Shown here piece by piece: positions 10,922-24,069 of a stretch of DNA of 64,000 bases. How positions within the stretch are numbered: the first letter of the stretch is position 1; each line of letters begins with the position of its first letter. The notes below the pieces were generated by a model, which worked only from the letters and a program-made list of their open reading frames with translations, ran no database searches and was not told where the DNA came from. Position numbers and translations under genes: made by a program. The stretch comes from Cloeon dipterum. Its lineage: Eukaryota > Arthropoda > Insecta > Ephemeroptera > Baetidae. The stretch lies in assembly GCF_949628265.1 (NCBI RefSeq), contig NC_088789.1:12578886-12642885 (forward strand), written 5' to 3'.

Positions 10922-13900
10922 CTAGTTTAGAGTCTCTTCAAAAGCTGCCAATATATCACTTTGTGCGTTCAGGTCTATCTTGCCTGCAAGCTGTTGAAAA
11001 AGAAAATAAAGCCATTTAAACATAGACCAGCAAAGAACGATAAGAAGTACTGTAAAAATAACATTTTAGTGCCGACTTAGTTTATCATAAATCACTAGAG
11101 GTCTCAGCCAGCTACGCTATGTCGTGCTAGCTGGCAAGTTTAGGGTCAGCCTGCAGCCACCGAGATTTGGCTGACACTAAGTTGCGCCAGCTGCTGGTCA
11201 AAAGATGGAGAAAGTGCGAGGAAAAATTAGTATCTCTAATCTTGTAGACATAAGCACTATCAAATTTCACTATTAAAATTGACCAGCCGCGCAACAATTG
11301 GTAAATAATGAGCACAGCCACCGAGTCATAATTTGGCTAAGTAGGTTCTATCAGCCGCCACTTTCAAAATTTCGCCACTGAGACCTCTAGAAACCCAAAT
11401 TCATTTTTTTTTTTAAAAAAAAACATTATTCCATGTTGCCTAGTGTTTTCTGTGACAATTGGCTTATGATACTATCTAAAGCGAGCAAGTTAAATGGCAA
11501 CCGAATCACGAATGTCTTAAGAAAAAGTACCATACTGCATTGCTTGAAAAGGAAAATCCCAGCACCTTTTACATCGCATTCTATTTTAAAATTTAGGTTC
11601 ACCAGGCAGCAAAAGATTTAAAGAAATCCTGCAAAAATATGACACTCACCTCCTGTCGCTTGCGCATGGAGATCTCTTTCAAATTTTGAATGGTTGCTGT
11701 ATCCAAAATTCTCTCCTCTGGATTCTTCGCAGGCTCGTTGTTAACGTTTGACAGTGGTGAGGCACTAGCTGATCCTCCAGGAGTTGCCAAATGTTTGCGC
11801 ATATTCTGCTTGTTGTCAATTGGCTTCGATGCAGGGGTTACCATGGCTTTTCTGTTGACACAAATGATTTAGGTGTGTTAGCTGATTTCTAACAATTTGT
11901 TGGTTGACGACTTTTAAAATGGCATCATCTGTTAGCCCAAATTCAGTAACAAATATATTAAAAGCAGGTATTTAATATGGAATGGAATCTAGTGATTGCG
12001 ACAAACATTTAGCTATAATTTCCTAGTTTTTTCGTTTCTCGTGATAGCATTTTTTCAAATAATGAACACTAACTACGGTTGTGGTTTTAAGGTGTGGAAT
12101 CTCATGTATCTTTAAGGAGAGATCAATTTTTAATTAGCAACTAAATTAGCGCCTCGCACTCGGTGTTATATTGCATCTTATTGCATCTTACAAGTCTAAA
12201 TAAAGTTCCATAGTGAAAGCCACAAACTAGATATAAATATATCCCAAAGAGTACCAAAAGCGCACCTGAAGGCATGCAACAAGGACAGCTAGATGGGAGC
12301 TTAAACCAGGGTGTCTACGTGGAATGATATTACTCATAATAAGATTACACCGCATAAAAATTCATTATGGACTGTTTTTTTTATAATTACTGTGAATATA
12401 ATGAAAACTAACAGGCGCACAACTATAGTTATCTTCACTTCCCACCAAACTCTTGGTCATAAGCAATTATGAAAGACAACGTGATCTTTGAAAGTGCTAA
12501 CAGCGCATGGTAGCTATACATAGCGGGCAATTCATATTGTCAGAATAGTTCCTATCTCACATGGTTTAAAATATTGAAAAACGTCAACCTTACCTTATTT
12601 TCTCGAGATTATCAAAATCCTCTTTCTCCCTTCGCCTCTCAGTTTCCACACGTTGTTGTTCCTTTTTCAAATATTCGCTTTGCTGTTTGCGCATTTCTTG
12701 CATCTGCTTTCTAGCGTTTTGGTCTTGGTGTTTGTTTTTGAACTTTAGGAAATTTTGTTGGAGGTTGTTGACAGGTGTTGCCTTTGGTGATGAGGATGAG
12801 TTTATTGAGTTCAGCATGGCGGCAAGCGGAGGCGAGGGACCTTTGGTAGAACCTGCTACCGAAGACATTGAGCCTGACGCACCGGTTGTGCTGGAGCCCG
12901 CATTTGCAATTATAGATGACCATGACATGGCGTTTTTAACCGTTGAAGATGCCGCAGACTGCTGTAGAGTCAGGATATAAGTTTTTAGTTCAATAATCTC
13001 CATTACATATTTGCTAATAATGCATTTGGAACACCTCGAAAAAACTGTAAGGTTTTATTTTGAAAAAACTATATTTTCATGACGAATATTGAACAAAAAT
13101 AATCCTGGCGGATGAAAAAAGGTATGACTTACCTTTGTGGTAAATGCTTGAGAAAAGTTTGATGCAGATGATGGTTTTGACGCTTTCTCTCCTGAGCTGT
13201 TGTTCATCAGCCCTGTTCGCCAAAAAATACATTAATATACAATTACCAAGCCAAGATCAATTTATTTACAGTGATTGGTATCATCCAGCGGGTCTCTTTT
13301 TACAGTCGATTCTTCGTCAGAATAAGTCGGAGGACTGAGCACATCCATACGAAGTTGATCACGATAGCTCAGAGTTCCATTGGTGGGTGGCGAATCAGGC
13401 TTAAGCGACAACATGCTCATGGTAGGGTCCATGGCAGGAACACCAAGCAGAGGTTTCATGTCAATGTCAGGTATGTGATTGGCAGACGACATTGGATGCG
13501 TGGGAGCTTCAGACAGGACGGCAAGTGGGTCTGTAACGGCAAATTTAGTTATCCTTACACTTGCTGTTATCTGCTTGAAGGTGGAAAGTAAGTTAAATAA
13601 ATCATTATTAACTAGACTGACAAGTTAACTTAAATATCAGTTCCAATAGTTTATTTTTCCAATCGTATCAAAGCCGTTTGGTGGCGCTAAAATATTATAG
13701 ATTTGACCAAATGAACATTAATTAATTGTTGTCCTTCAAAATATTAACTTAGGATTTATAGGGTTCAGATATAAAAAACTACTACCATTTCAAAGTAAAC
13801 CAACATAAAAATAATGACAATGCCACTGAAATAACATCTTATAATAACTTACCAAGGGCATCCAAATTGGGAGGTAGATTTGCAAGTGGTTTGAACTGGT

Positions 13901-16900
13901 TTTGAGGTGGCATCGGCTGCGGCAACTGTTGTTGCGGCAGCGGGGCCGGAATCAATGGCTGCTGTACAGGCAACTGCTGCTGAGGGAGCTGTGGCATCAT
14001 GTTATTTGCCACATGAGGAGGCTGCTGTTGAGGAATTTGTTGGGAAGCAGAGTGCTTCCGAACTGGGGCGGCCGTGGCCATTGAAGTTGGCCTGGCTGGC
14101 TGCTGAGGGAGGGTGGTGTGTGTCACAACCGGTGGGGGCTTTTTACTGGCGGACATTCCTTGCATGTAGCCCATGTGGTTCGTTTCGGGCTTAGTGAGGT
14201 TGGGCGGTACCATTGAGGCGGCCGCCGCAGGAGTCGTGGCTGAGATTACAGGTGCCGGCACTATTGGAGCAGCCTGACTTGGTGCTGTGGTAGCTGCATT
14301 TCCATGGCCTTTCTTGGCCTTCTTCTTACGAGGCTTTAGGCTGCTCTCTGAAAATTTGATATTTTTTCGTGACGCTTTTTCTTTTTTAACGTAACCTTCA
14401 GCTAATATTTTCAAGATTTTGTGGTCTGTAAATATTCATCATGAATCAAATTTTAAACTATATTTGTCACAATTTGAAATGTTCCAATGTAATCCAGTTT
14501 CATAATTAAGTATTATTTTGATCGAAAAAAATGACTGTCAAAATAGGCATATTATTATCATCTAGCAAGACGCAGAGAGTGCACAACAGAAGTCGCATAA
14601 TTTAGGAGGTAGCGGTATGGGAATATTCAAATCCAATTTGACTTTTTGTTTTTGATCTCTTTATTCCAAGGTGAATGATCAAAGTAAAGGAACCGACGAT
14701 GTACGTTTGTCAATCTACATTTTAATGTAGAGCAGGTAGTAGTAAAATTACAAATTAATGGAGGGAACAAAAAATGCAAAAATCATTGTAAAGATGCTTG
14801 ACTCGGCAGCGTTAAAAGCGTTATCGATTCGCTGTTGGATTTGAAGTTACTCCGTGAATATTGTGAAGAGGAATTTTTACAAAAGTGGCAGGTAACGAAG
14901 AGTAACCGCCTAAATTCCAACAGCAAGTCCACCAGAACACTATGCGCGGCCGTAATCAATGTTGCTACATAGACATTTTAAGCTTTTTATGTCGTTTTAA
15001 AATTTTATTCGTTTAAGAAGTATTTACTACAATTCATTTTCTCTCACTTTCTCATTTACTACAAATGACAATGAATAACGATCAATTAGTTCATATTTAC
15101 ATTTAAGTGATTTCTGCTAGAATCCTTTATAAACATTACACACACCACGACGATGGGTAGAGAACTCGATTTACTTTCCATTAAAAGAAACAATCTAGGT
15201 GAAAATATGTGCAGATTACGATTTTTTAACCAATGAGAATGGATGATGATACGTTACAGCGAATTAAAGATCAGCTACGCATAATAAATTACAAATTTAT
15301 ATTTTTTAACTCTTCCACCAACGACTGTGACAAAGAAACATCATAACATATAATTATTAGAGAAGTACGCAGAAGTTGTTCCTGGTAAGTCATCCGGGAC
15401 AGAATTAACACAACAAAAAATCTAGCAACAGTTCAAATTATTTAAAAATCAAAATCAACTGTCAAAGTTCAAAGCATTTGGGTGAAGCCAGAAGAAAGCA
15501 TCCGATCAAAACAAAAATTGACCAGGAACACCAGCATACTTCTTGCGGTCTGCTAAGTTAAGAGTGCATACAATGTGCTTGGAGGCCAGCATTGATTGAT
15601 TGATTGATTGATTGATTGGACACGCAGAATCATTTCACTGTTAAGATAGTAATTAGCTTTTACTCCATGCAAGTTAATGGATAGCGTGATCAGACAATAT
15701 AAAAATGATTTACTGAGGTTCTGGAGTTGAGTTTGCAAAAAATCAAGCGTTTAATAAGGAATTGGGGAAAAAATTCTGTATTTTTCGTCCAGCGTTTGAT
15801 TTGCGAAGGCAAATAAAACAATATTTTTTAAGTAAGTAGATAGAGCCACCATTCACATTGAATGCAATGTCGTTTAAGTAGTTTAAATCTGAAGAAAGAG
15901 ATAGAGGGTGCTCGATCCATCGAACCGTTTTATTTTGCCAAGTCTTAAAGCCCTGCCCGTGTAATTAGCTGACCCGGTCCAAAATATATCATCCATTCCA
16001 GTCAGACTGTTATGAGCTTTTGATGGTAAGACTATTCATGATATGATCTAGAACTTACAAGATAGTGTTGGACTGAGGGTCTTTCTGAGGTTTTAAAGTA
16101 ACGATTCGAATATCCTATGAGCTGAGTGAGGTCAGCGTCAGGATGAGACAGCACTGAGTTAGTTGTGCGATCTTTACTCTGATTGACTAGATGATTTCCG
16201 TGTCAAACGAGAAAATCGAAAGCGAGAGAAAAGATTGCGTCATTTAATCTATTCCTAACAATGAAATGCCTGGCCATTAGTGAAATCAATGGCTACCTCC
16301 AACGACTGGATGAATTAAAAAATGCTGTTGAAATTTTTGTTAACACACGTTGTGCACTCTTATAAAAGCGTTCACAATAATAGTTAGGCACTTTAGCTTT
16401 GTTACAATTTTAAATATGCCTTTGTGCAAATTACCACACGTTTTGAGTCATGTGAATAGAATTTCACAATAAAATTCTTGAATTACTTCCATCGTTTTGG
16501 TTATTATTGCTAGGTGGTTCTTTCAAAGACACCAATTGGCACCTCTATTTAGGTGCAAAACGAAATCCTGATTTGTAGCGATTCCTATCCGCAGGTAAAA
16601 GGGGTTTGATGTTTGTGTAAGTGTGTGTCAAGTATTTGGTTGTTTACAATCCACCCAGGGAAAATGTAGGGTTTGTTACGCGCACGCCACCTTCATTAAT
16701 GAACACTTGAACCAACATGGCAAATTATGAATGCAAGAGGATCTTTACTGATATTTTAAGAATTAAATAAATCGTTCAATTTGCAAATAAGGCTGACAGC
16801 CTAAGTGTTTGTACGTGGAAATTATTTAAATCTAATTTAAAATAAATTAAAACCAGCAATACATGATTGCACTAATTCAAATCGCTCACTTGCCTCATAC

Positions 16901-19900
16901 CAATTTAAAGTTGAATCTTCGAGGTCAAAATTGCACTCAATAAGTGTTTAATTTGCAAACACATTTTCAAAATTATCACTTATTATACAAGATATTAAAT
17001 CCGCTTTGAGATTTCAATAATATAACTTTATGCAATTATTTCATATGGTCCCTATTTACACACTTGCTGAAAAGGTAGCTGCTTTGCAGTTCATGTACTA
17101 AAATTGTTTGTTTCCTCATATTTACGTGTCTACACTTGACACACTGGAATAAATAGCTACGAAACGTAAAATAATATGGCAGTATTGATCAAGTTAACTC
17201 GAGAACATAACCTTTAGAACAGTAACAATAATTGCTAAAAGATCAGCCTTTACGCCATTTACTCCAGGTGTGTGCAAGCGCTTTGTGTTTGTGGGAAGAT
17301 TTGTGTGGGGGAGAAGGGTGCGTTGTTGATTCTAACCTGCGTCGCTTTCCGAGGAATCTGAAGAACTTGACGAGGCACTGGAGCTTGATGAGTCCGAGTC
17401 AGAACTGCTTGATGACGAAGCAGACAATTGGCTCATGGGTTGTCCATGCTGACCACCAACACCCACTTCTATGCCCTTGCCATCTATTAGCAGTCAAATG
17501 TTAGGGGCTGTAAGCATTATTAACTATATCTTAAATACCTTTCTTAGGCGCCTTTTTCGCGCTTCCCAGCTGGCCTGACACATCTTGCAGTCTTTTTTCC
17601 AATTCTTGTTTCTTCTCTTGCATCTGCTCATCTTTCGACTTTGGTACTGTTTTCTTATCTGAAAAATAAAAAAAACAAGTTTAAATGAGAGTTACAACAT
17701 TTTGATACAAAAAAGCAAGAAATTACTCTAAAACCGGGAGGATGATATGAACTATTGCAGGGGACAAAGACCATGCAGAGTTATCATATTTTAAACGTTT
17801 CTTTACCTTTAAACTCATAGTCAAAAGCCAATTTGGAAGCGAACAAAAGGTGATTTTTTAAGTATTATTAGCTATTACAGTACACAATGCATGTTTTTGT
17901 CATGAAAAGCAACACAACAGTAATCTTCACAAGCACTCAGCGTTGCTTGGTTTTCAAGGACAGGGCACTAATTAATCACTAAGGCCAGCATTTTGTGTCA
18001 CTGGCGAGATATAATTATTTTGGGGGAGTGGCTGATCAAAGCAGCAAATGATTCAAGTTCAGAGGGAAAGAGAGACTTGCTCCAAGTTGAAGGCACTCAC
18101 CGTCAGTGGATGCCCTTCCTTTGCCTCCCGCTGTATTTGCCCTGCGCCCAGTCATTGCTGCCAACATAATCCTTCCTTGTAAAGCGTGTTCACATTATGG
18201 CTCTACTTGAGTTAAAAAAAATGAAGCTATGTATTGTATACTCATTGGCCCCAAGAGATAGTTTCCAAACATAAGAGAGCATTGAACAAAAGCTTGAAAT
18301 GAAAAAACACAAGAAATGAAAAAACACAAGAAATGCATGCAAATGAATGCATTCCATGGCCAATAATTTTTAATATCAAGTTAAAGACTTACAATATGGC
18401 TTTCGGACTTTCTTTTTCAAGCAAGAAGCGACATAAGATTCCAGTTCCCGAAGCGTTGATGGCTTCAGAGTTTCAAAATCAATTTCTATCTCATCAGGGT
18501 TTGAATCCCTCAGAGATGGTTCTCTAGACTGGATGATGTGGACCACTTTGCCCAGTTTGTCACCTAGATTAATATTTTTTTAGTATTTTTAACACTATAT
18601 CTCATGCGAGTGCTTAATATACCTGGTAACTTGTTTATATCTAAACTTAATTGTCGTTTTTCATCGTAGGACATTGGTTTTGCGTGGTCCTCATCTTCCG
18701 ATTCGACAAATGGCGCAGCACTGGGAGGAGGTATTGCTGCTGCTGCATTCTTCTTCCGGGGGCCAGGTTTAGGACCCGGTTTGCCACGAGGTTTGGCTGG
18801 GAGAGCCCCAGGAACACCTACAATCAAACAATTCTGTAAGTTCAAGACAACAAAATCAAATTGGTAGAATTACCAGGCACTGCAGTTGGAGGTACACCTC
18901 CAGCACCTCGTCCAGCTTTACCCTTAGCCTTAGGCTTAGGTGTTGAAGTGCTGAAAGCACCAGCAGGCTGCTTGACGTCAGGAGGAAGCTCATAGTGATG
19001 AGCACCACTTTTGGCTTTGTCATCAATTTTAGGTTTACTAGGGCCAGCAGAGAGAATATTCTTCTTCTTTTTCTCCTTTCTGCGTTTCTTGCTAAGGTGT
19101 TTTATTTCTTCCTGCATTAATTTCAGCTGCAAAATGATGAAAATAAATGTTAACTAAATGCATTAAAATTTTCCTTCTCTGATCAAGGAACATTTGCTCA
19201 GTAGCACTTTATTATCATGCAGTGAGAGCAAACTTTCTCTACAGAAAAACACGGCAGAAAAAATCTACATCCACAGTCAAATGACGCGCATGTGCTGTTA
19301 TTCATCATATTAACTCCTCTTAACATTATTACAATCAAGGTGTTAGCTAACCTGGTTCTCAAGAAGGCTGATCTTCTGTGCACGTTCGTGGTCAACCGAG
19401 TCATCACTATCATCATCACTGTCAGAGGAACCTGAGGAGTTTCCTTCACTGACAGGTTCTTCTACGTGGACTGGCGCTACAGGTATGTCATCAGGAATTT
19501 TAGCAAATCTGTAACATAGCAATTAGACAGGGGAATGTTTACTAACGTTGCAATAGTATTACCTTGTCTCAAACACTTCCTGAAGTTTCTTGGCCATCGT
19601 GACAACATCATGATCGGGAGGATTGTACTTGTAACAGTTGGTGAAAATGAGTCTAACATCAGAAGCAAACTCAACTGCGCTCCTGTATTCCCGGTTGTCC
19701 ATCTTTGCCTAGAAACAACAGCTGTAATTCACCCAAGAACTAAGTAGGCGTGATTTTTACCTTCACTGTTCCTAGATCCATGGGTTGTTTGATGATGGTG
19801 TGATAATCATGTAGACCTAGGAGCTCCGCGTCGACAGGTTTGTAGAACGGCCAAGCATGAGCCTGAATAATAATTTACATCACCACAAACTTAAAATAAG

Positions 19901-21397
19901 GTGGCGGGTCTTACCGAGTGTTTCTTAGAAAAGAGCTCTTTAAGAATATCATGGCAGAACTTCATGGACTCGGACATCGCACCCCCTCTTGCTTTAGTGG
20001 CCTGCAGATAAAACATCTGTGTTACGGTACCTCAAAAAATTTGATGATTTTGGCATGCCATTACCTGCCCACTCTGCAGTGTCGTGGCACACATCGGCAT
20101 CATGCCATCCTGGGATGTTTCGGGCAAGTCTTTCATCACTTTTTTAATTTGCCTACCACTTTCTCTTCTTAAGCCAATTTTGGCCGATTTTGCATCAGGT
20201 CCCGCAGCCAATGGCAATTGCATAGCACTGTTAGGTTTGAACAAGTCATAGCCTGGTGGAGTCGTGGTGTCGGCTTTCCTCTTCAGACTTTTCTTAGCTT
20301 TGACCTGGCCGGGAGGAACCAGCGCGGTCTGGGGTATTGTCAAGCTAGGTGCTGGCCCCTGCATGTTGACTTGTGGAGGCATTGAATTGTGGCCATGCGG
20401 CAGCGTGGTCATTTGAGGGGCTATGTGGCCAGGAGCTGGTGCAAGGTGAGGAGCAGCACTAGCGGGAATTCCTGCAGACGGACCATTATTGGACACCGAG
20501 GTGGATGAGACTGAGCTGGGTCTGCCTCTGCCTGCCGATCCAGGTGGTTTCGCCAACCTTGGTTTTTTAGCGTTTTTCGAAGCTGGCAAGTCCAGTTCAA
20601 CTTCCTCCTTTGGCATTTGACTGAGTTTGCTGAGGAACAATTTTTCGAGAGTCTTAGCCATGTGAACCACGTCTTCTTGCGGCTTATTGTACACGTAACA
20701 GTTTGTGAACATTGTGTTCATGTCGTTGATACACTCGTTGGCACTCTGATAAAAATTGTTCTCTAGCCGCTTTTTCACTGTGCCCATGTCCATTGGCGTT
20801 TTAATGATTTTGTAATAATCCTAAAAAAGAGTAAACATTTGAAATTTTATAAAACTTAATTAAAAACATTTTAATGAAGAAAGAATTGCATGTGCTTTAA
20901 GTGCTTTAATTTGTGTAAGTATGACATTTAAGATGGAAATTTGTTGTACAATATTAATAATTCCATGAATAAGAATAATTACTCACTGGTAAATTGAGCT
21001 TTTTGGCGTCTACAGGCTGCTGGAATGGCCACGAATAACGATGATGCCACAGAGCCTTTAAGACGTTTCTCAGGAGATACTGCAGTTGATTCGTATGTCT
21101 CCCAGGTCTGTCTGGAGGTGGCATGATTGAAGGATTAGCAACACCATTAATGACTTCCATTTGTGGGTCCAAGGAGGAAGATGGGGGAGCAGCCTGTTGG
21201 CTGCTGGTCATGCTAGCATTAGCCTGGCTGTTAGGTGCTCCAGGTGTGGACGCTGTCATGCTGGCTTGCGTGGTCATCTGCGCCGGAGTAATAGGAAGCC
21301 TTTCAGTACCACCAGAATTGGCTGTTGTGATTGACTGAGAACTGCTGGTTGAATTGGCAGAGTTTGGGCCAGACATCTTATTAGCAGGCGATGGCAT
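10922..21397 (-). CDS. fs(1)h: BET family double-bromodomain protein, fs(1)h / BRD4 orthologue (long isoform)
   Basis: Eighteen coding exons in transcription order: 21397-20987, 20820-20065, 20001-19915, 19862-19761, 19708-19563, 19508-19352, 19126-18874, 18817-18623, 18563-18393, 18157-18101, 17658-17539, 17483-17337, 14347-13853, 13530-13270, 13212-13133, 12961-12594, 11851-11650, 10990-10922. Phases agree throughout and give about 1358 aa. Bromodomain 1 is at about 103-212 ([20 protein letters not shown]; acetyl-lysine Asn in NCYVYNKP). Bromodomain 2 is at about 398-505 ([25 protein letters not shown]). Between them are the conserved KRKADTTTP and [16 protein letters not shown] motifs. The ET domain is at about 680-760 ([33 protein letters not shown]). 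A Ser/Asp tract, a Pro/Gln-rich region and a charged coiled coil follow. The final [15 protein letters not shown] matches the BRD4 P-TEFb-binding motif. Known role: binds acetylated histones and recruits P-TEFb to promote transcription. The start ATG (21395-21397) is the first in an exon whose upstream frame looks like 5' UTR. The 57-bp exon 18157-18101 is the least certain, because its acceptor is weak. Confidence 0.93.
11095..11390. mobile_element. Short terminal-inverted-repeat element (MITE-like), copy 1
   Basis: A 296-bp element in the last BET intron. It begins CTAGAGGTCTCAG (11095-11107) and ends with the exact reverse complement CTGAGACCTCTAG (11378-11390). The outer TA at each end could be a TA target-site duplication. 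The interior carries repeated CAGCCAGC/GCTGGC words and no ORF of note. It shares its interior (for example GCACTATCAAATTTCA, GAGATTTGGCTGAC) with the elements at 25684 and about 26590. A non-autonomous DNA transposon is inferred; the superfamily is unknown. Confidence 0.75.
14348..17336 (-). other. Large BET intron (about 3 kb), no exon recognised
   Basis: This separates the Ser-rich exon from the Pro/Gln-rich exon. It is AT-rich with no convincing coding exon on either strand. It holds an (ATTG)7 microsatellite at 15591-15618 and a small hairpin GCACCT...AGGTGC near 16540-16556. Reading from the exon at 17337 into this intron meets a TAG after one extra codon. Minus-strand AATAAA candidates lie near 14660 and 15003, so it could act as the terminal exon of a short isoform. 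Confidence 0.5.
15591..15618. repeat. (ATTG)7 microsatellite
   Basis: Seven perfect ATTG units in the large BET intron. Confidence 0.9.
18296..18329. repeat. 17-bp tandem duplication
   Basis: The unit GAAATGAAAAAACACAA occurs twice in a row, and a third partial copy (GAAATG) follows. It lies in the intron between the ET-domain exon and the 57-bp exon of the BET gene. Confidence 0.85.
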
Positions 21398-21439
21398 AAC
21401 ACTACCGGTGTTTCTCGAGACAAATGAGCTCAACGAATC

Positions 21440-21786
21440 CTGAACAAAATAAAAAATTAAGAAATTAACATTTGGGCGCTTTTTTACGAGGTTTTCAATT
21501 GGACAAAATTGCATTATAATATTTTGAAAAGAGTCTTATTAAAATCAGACAACCAAGAGAGGTATTTAATGTGGTTATTCAAGTTTCTAGATAATAGTAG
21601 GAAAATTATAAGAGACTGACTCAAATTTCATTCTGATATTTGATTTAGTAGAATTGAACCTACACGTGTGGAGCATAATGCAGCTCTTGTTGACGAATGG
21701 ATGCATTGCCTACATCATGTCAAACCTGTAAATGCGACACAAGGTTGGTCACTTCCTTTCAGTTATTGAATCCCTGGAGCACTTAC
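21440..21786 (-). other. BET 5' UTR intron
   Basis: The interval between the first coding exon (acceptor TTTTGTTCAG next to 21439) and a proposed non-coding exon. It is AT-rich with no other feature. Confidence 0.4.
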
Positions 21787-21869
21787 ATGAAACTAACGAT
21801 TTGAGAGAACCAGCATCCACAGGTCTAAATCGCTTGTGACGAACAACCAGAGTAAACAGACCTTTAAAC
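21787..21869 (-). other. Possible non-coding 5' exon of the BET gene
   Basis: On the minus strand an 83-bp stretch is bounded by a good acceptor (CATTTCACAG|GTTTAAAGG) and a good donor (GTTTCAT|GTAAGTGC). It has in-frame stops and no long ORF, as expected for 5' UTR. The further upstream exon with the transcription start was not found; it should lie in the 21.9-23.4 kb interval. Confidence 0.35.
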
Positions 21870-22797
21870 CTGTGAAATGTAAATCTGCGTTAGAATAAAA
21901 GGGAATATACAGGTTTTTTTAGTCAAATTAAAGTGAAGATATTGCAAGCTGTGTACCGAAGCTTAGGCCGCGTCAAAAACCGATCTTACGTTAGTACACC
22001 TAGTGAGCTAACCTCGGATACCATTAACCACGCGAACCTAAGCATAATAAATTTACTAAAACGAGCTCTCCAGCCTAAAAGATGAGAGTTAACCGTCTGC
22101 TAAGCATCGAAGCGGTTTCGTACAGTTTTTCCGGCTAAAATGGGACCAGCATCAGTGCCTCAATAAAGGCGCCAAAACGGTTTGGGTGTGATTCTGACCT
22201 TCTGTGAGGGCGAAATTAAGCCAATTTAGAATAACTTGGCCGCAATAAAACTACTACGGTGCATTTCTGGATTTTCCTCAACGATTTAATGGCAATATGG
22301 CGGAACAAAGAGAAAATCCAAAGGCTAGGGTAACGGGTCCAATTTTGATAGCAAGTACAGATTAATATTACGCACTTTTAGGGACGACCATGCAAAAATC
22401 GTTAAGATTTTGAAAGTAATACTTTCCTACCTCACAGAAAGGCCAGTTGAGAGAAGAGAAACGGTCGAAATTCAATACAATTATCCCAAGGAATGTTAGA
22501 CCATCTTTTATTATGGCCGCTTCTTAACGGACCTCACAAAAACACGTCGGATGGATAAAACTAACGTTCATCTCACTTGACTTTATCGAAATATTTGAAG
22601 AATAACTACTTAGGAATCAACCTGTGACGAAGCTGGTGGTGGATGATGCGAGTATATCATAATATTTCACGATTCAAAATAGACTTGCTCTGGTTTGCTT
22701 TCACAGCAATGGCTACCAGTCAGACTATAACAACGACTCGCATCAAATGGCGAAAAATCTTTTAGACCTGCTCGCTCTCTGATTGGCTCTCCCAGGT

Positions 22798-23219
22798 CAC
22801 GTGGTCGCATGTCTAAAATCTTTTCGGCAATTTCGGATACACAAATATGTTATTGATGTCTGAAACCATGAAATCCCGAAAAAAGTAATTCTTTTGAATG
22901 ATATTATAATTATATTGCGTCGCAGGATTGAAATTTAAGAGTGTAATGACTGAGATTAGAGGGAGCGTCCAAGAGACGCAGCTAGCGCGAAGAAATGATC
23001 ACGTGATCCAACATGGTTGCCACTTGTCACAAGCTTCTAGATTGTTTCTTAATTTTAGCTTTCAATAATTATTTCGTCATAACACGAATATTATATATGT
23101 CCTGCCCGAATTACGATTTTCAAATATTCTTAAAGAAGTAAAATATCCGGCATGCAAATCCATCAGACACGCGAAACTTAAGATTTTCAAATCCGGATGG
23201 TTTGAATTATGCGCACGTG
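22798..23219. promoter_or_regulatory. Cluster of three CACGTG E-boxes
   Basis: Perfect CACGTG occurs at 22798-22803, 23000-23005 and 23214-23219, roughly 200 bp apart. The middle one sits in the 12-bp palindrome GATCACGTGATC (22997-23008). An inverted CCAAT box lies just before the first. Such sites bind Myc/Max, USF or other bHLH-ZIP factors; regulation of the BET gene or WDR5 is inferred. Confidence 0.45.
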
Positions 23220-23622
23220 GTGATGTGGTCCAGGGAGTGTAAAGGCAAACGCAATCGGCACTGACGGGAGAGCTCTAAAATCGAAATTTGTGAAAAATAT
23301 CGCAAGTTTAGAGTGGTGTTTTCTATATTTTTGAAATTCGTTCACTAAAAAATCGATTTGTTGGGTTCTTTGCACCTCCGAATCTCGGGTTCTAAGCATC
23401 AAAGTTTTAAGGGGATGTGCTTACCTCCATATCCCGGCCCTTTCAACCCCCTATATTGCTACAAATTTGATAGTAAAATTTTTAACTTTCTTTCTCTTCG
23501 GCTTTAAAATATTTTACACTGTTAAAAATTCCTTCTAAAATATCACCCTGTACCACTCGGCACTCGGGGCTGGAAAGACGCGACCCGCGTCTGGTAGATC
23601 ACGCGGCAGCAAAGTTTACAAG

Positions 23623-23630
23623 TATATATA
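23623..23630. promoter_or_regulatory. TATA-box-like site in a CpG-rich block
   Basis: TATATATA is followed by GGGGATGCGAGAG in a block (23560-23780) clearly richer in GC than its surroundings. It could be a core promoter for the WDR5 transcript or another start. No downstream donor that would link it to the WDR5 exon at 25233 was identified. Confidence 0.25.
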
Positions 23631-24069
23631 GGGGATGCGAGAGCGATAAAGGTGGCCTGACTTTGCTGGTCGGACGCCAGCAGGAGAAAGAAAGATCACG
23701 ACTGTGTGTGTGTGTGCGAACGCTCCCCTCCGTGAGGGATGGTTGTATAACCTGAATCTCCCTCCACTCTCCCCTTTGGGCGCCCGAAATATTTTACATT
23801 GATTACCTCGTTACAAAAAATAATATATTGATCGTAATATCGTCAGGTAAAACCCTGACACCTGGGTCATTCGAAGGATAAAATTTTGGATAACCTTTCG
23901 ATTATTCTTTGGCTAACATTAAAAGCGTGACGAAAATTATCCCCCAATTGTTTTTTTTTTAAATTAAACAAGGATTATTCCAGGAGAATGACCCTAAAAT
24001 ATTTCATTCTTTTTTTATATGTAATTCGTACACATCGTTTATTTAGGATTTATTTAATTAATTCTTGAG

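Noticed and set aside
12687-12980. Plus-strand open frame of 97 codons across 12.7-13.0 kb
   Set aside because: It is the antisense shadow of a well-supported BET coding exon.
13902-14194. Plus-strand open frames over the Pro/Gln-rich BET exon
   Set aside because: They are antisense to a repeat-rich coding exon whose frame and splice phases fit the BET protein.
23570-23790. Possible small RNA gene in the GC-rich block upstream of WDR5
   Set aside because: Compared with the U1-U6 snRNA and tRNA patterns I know, no defining box or fold was found.
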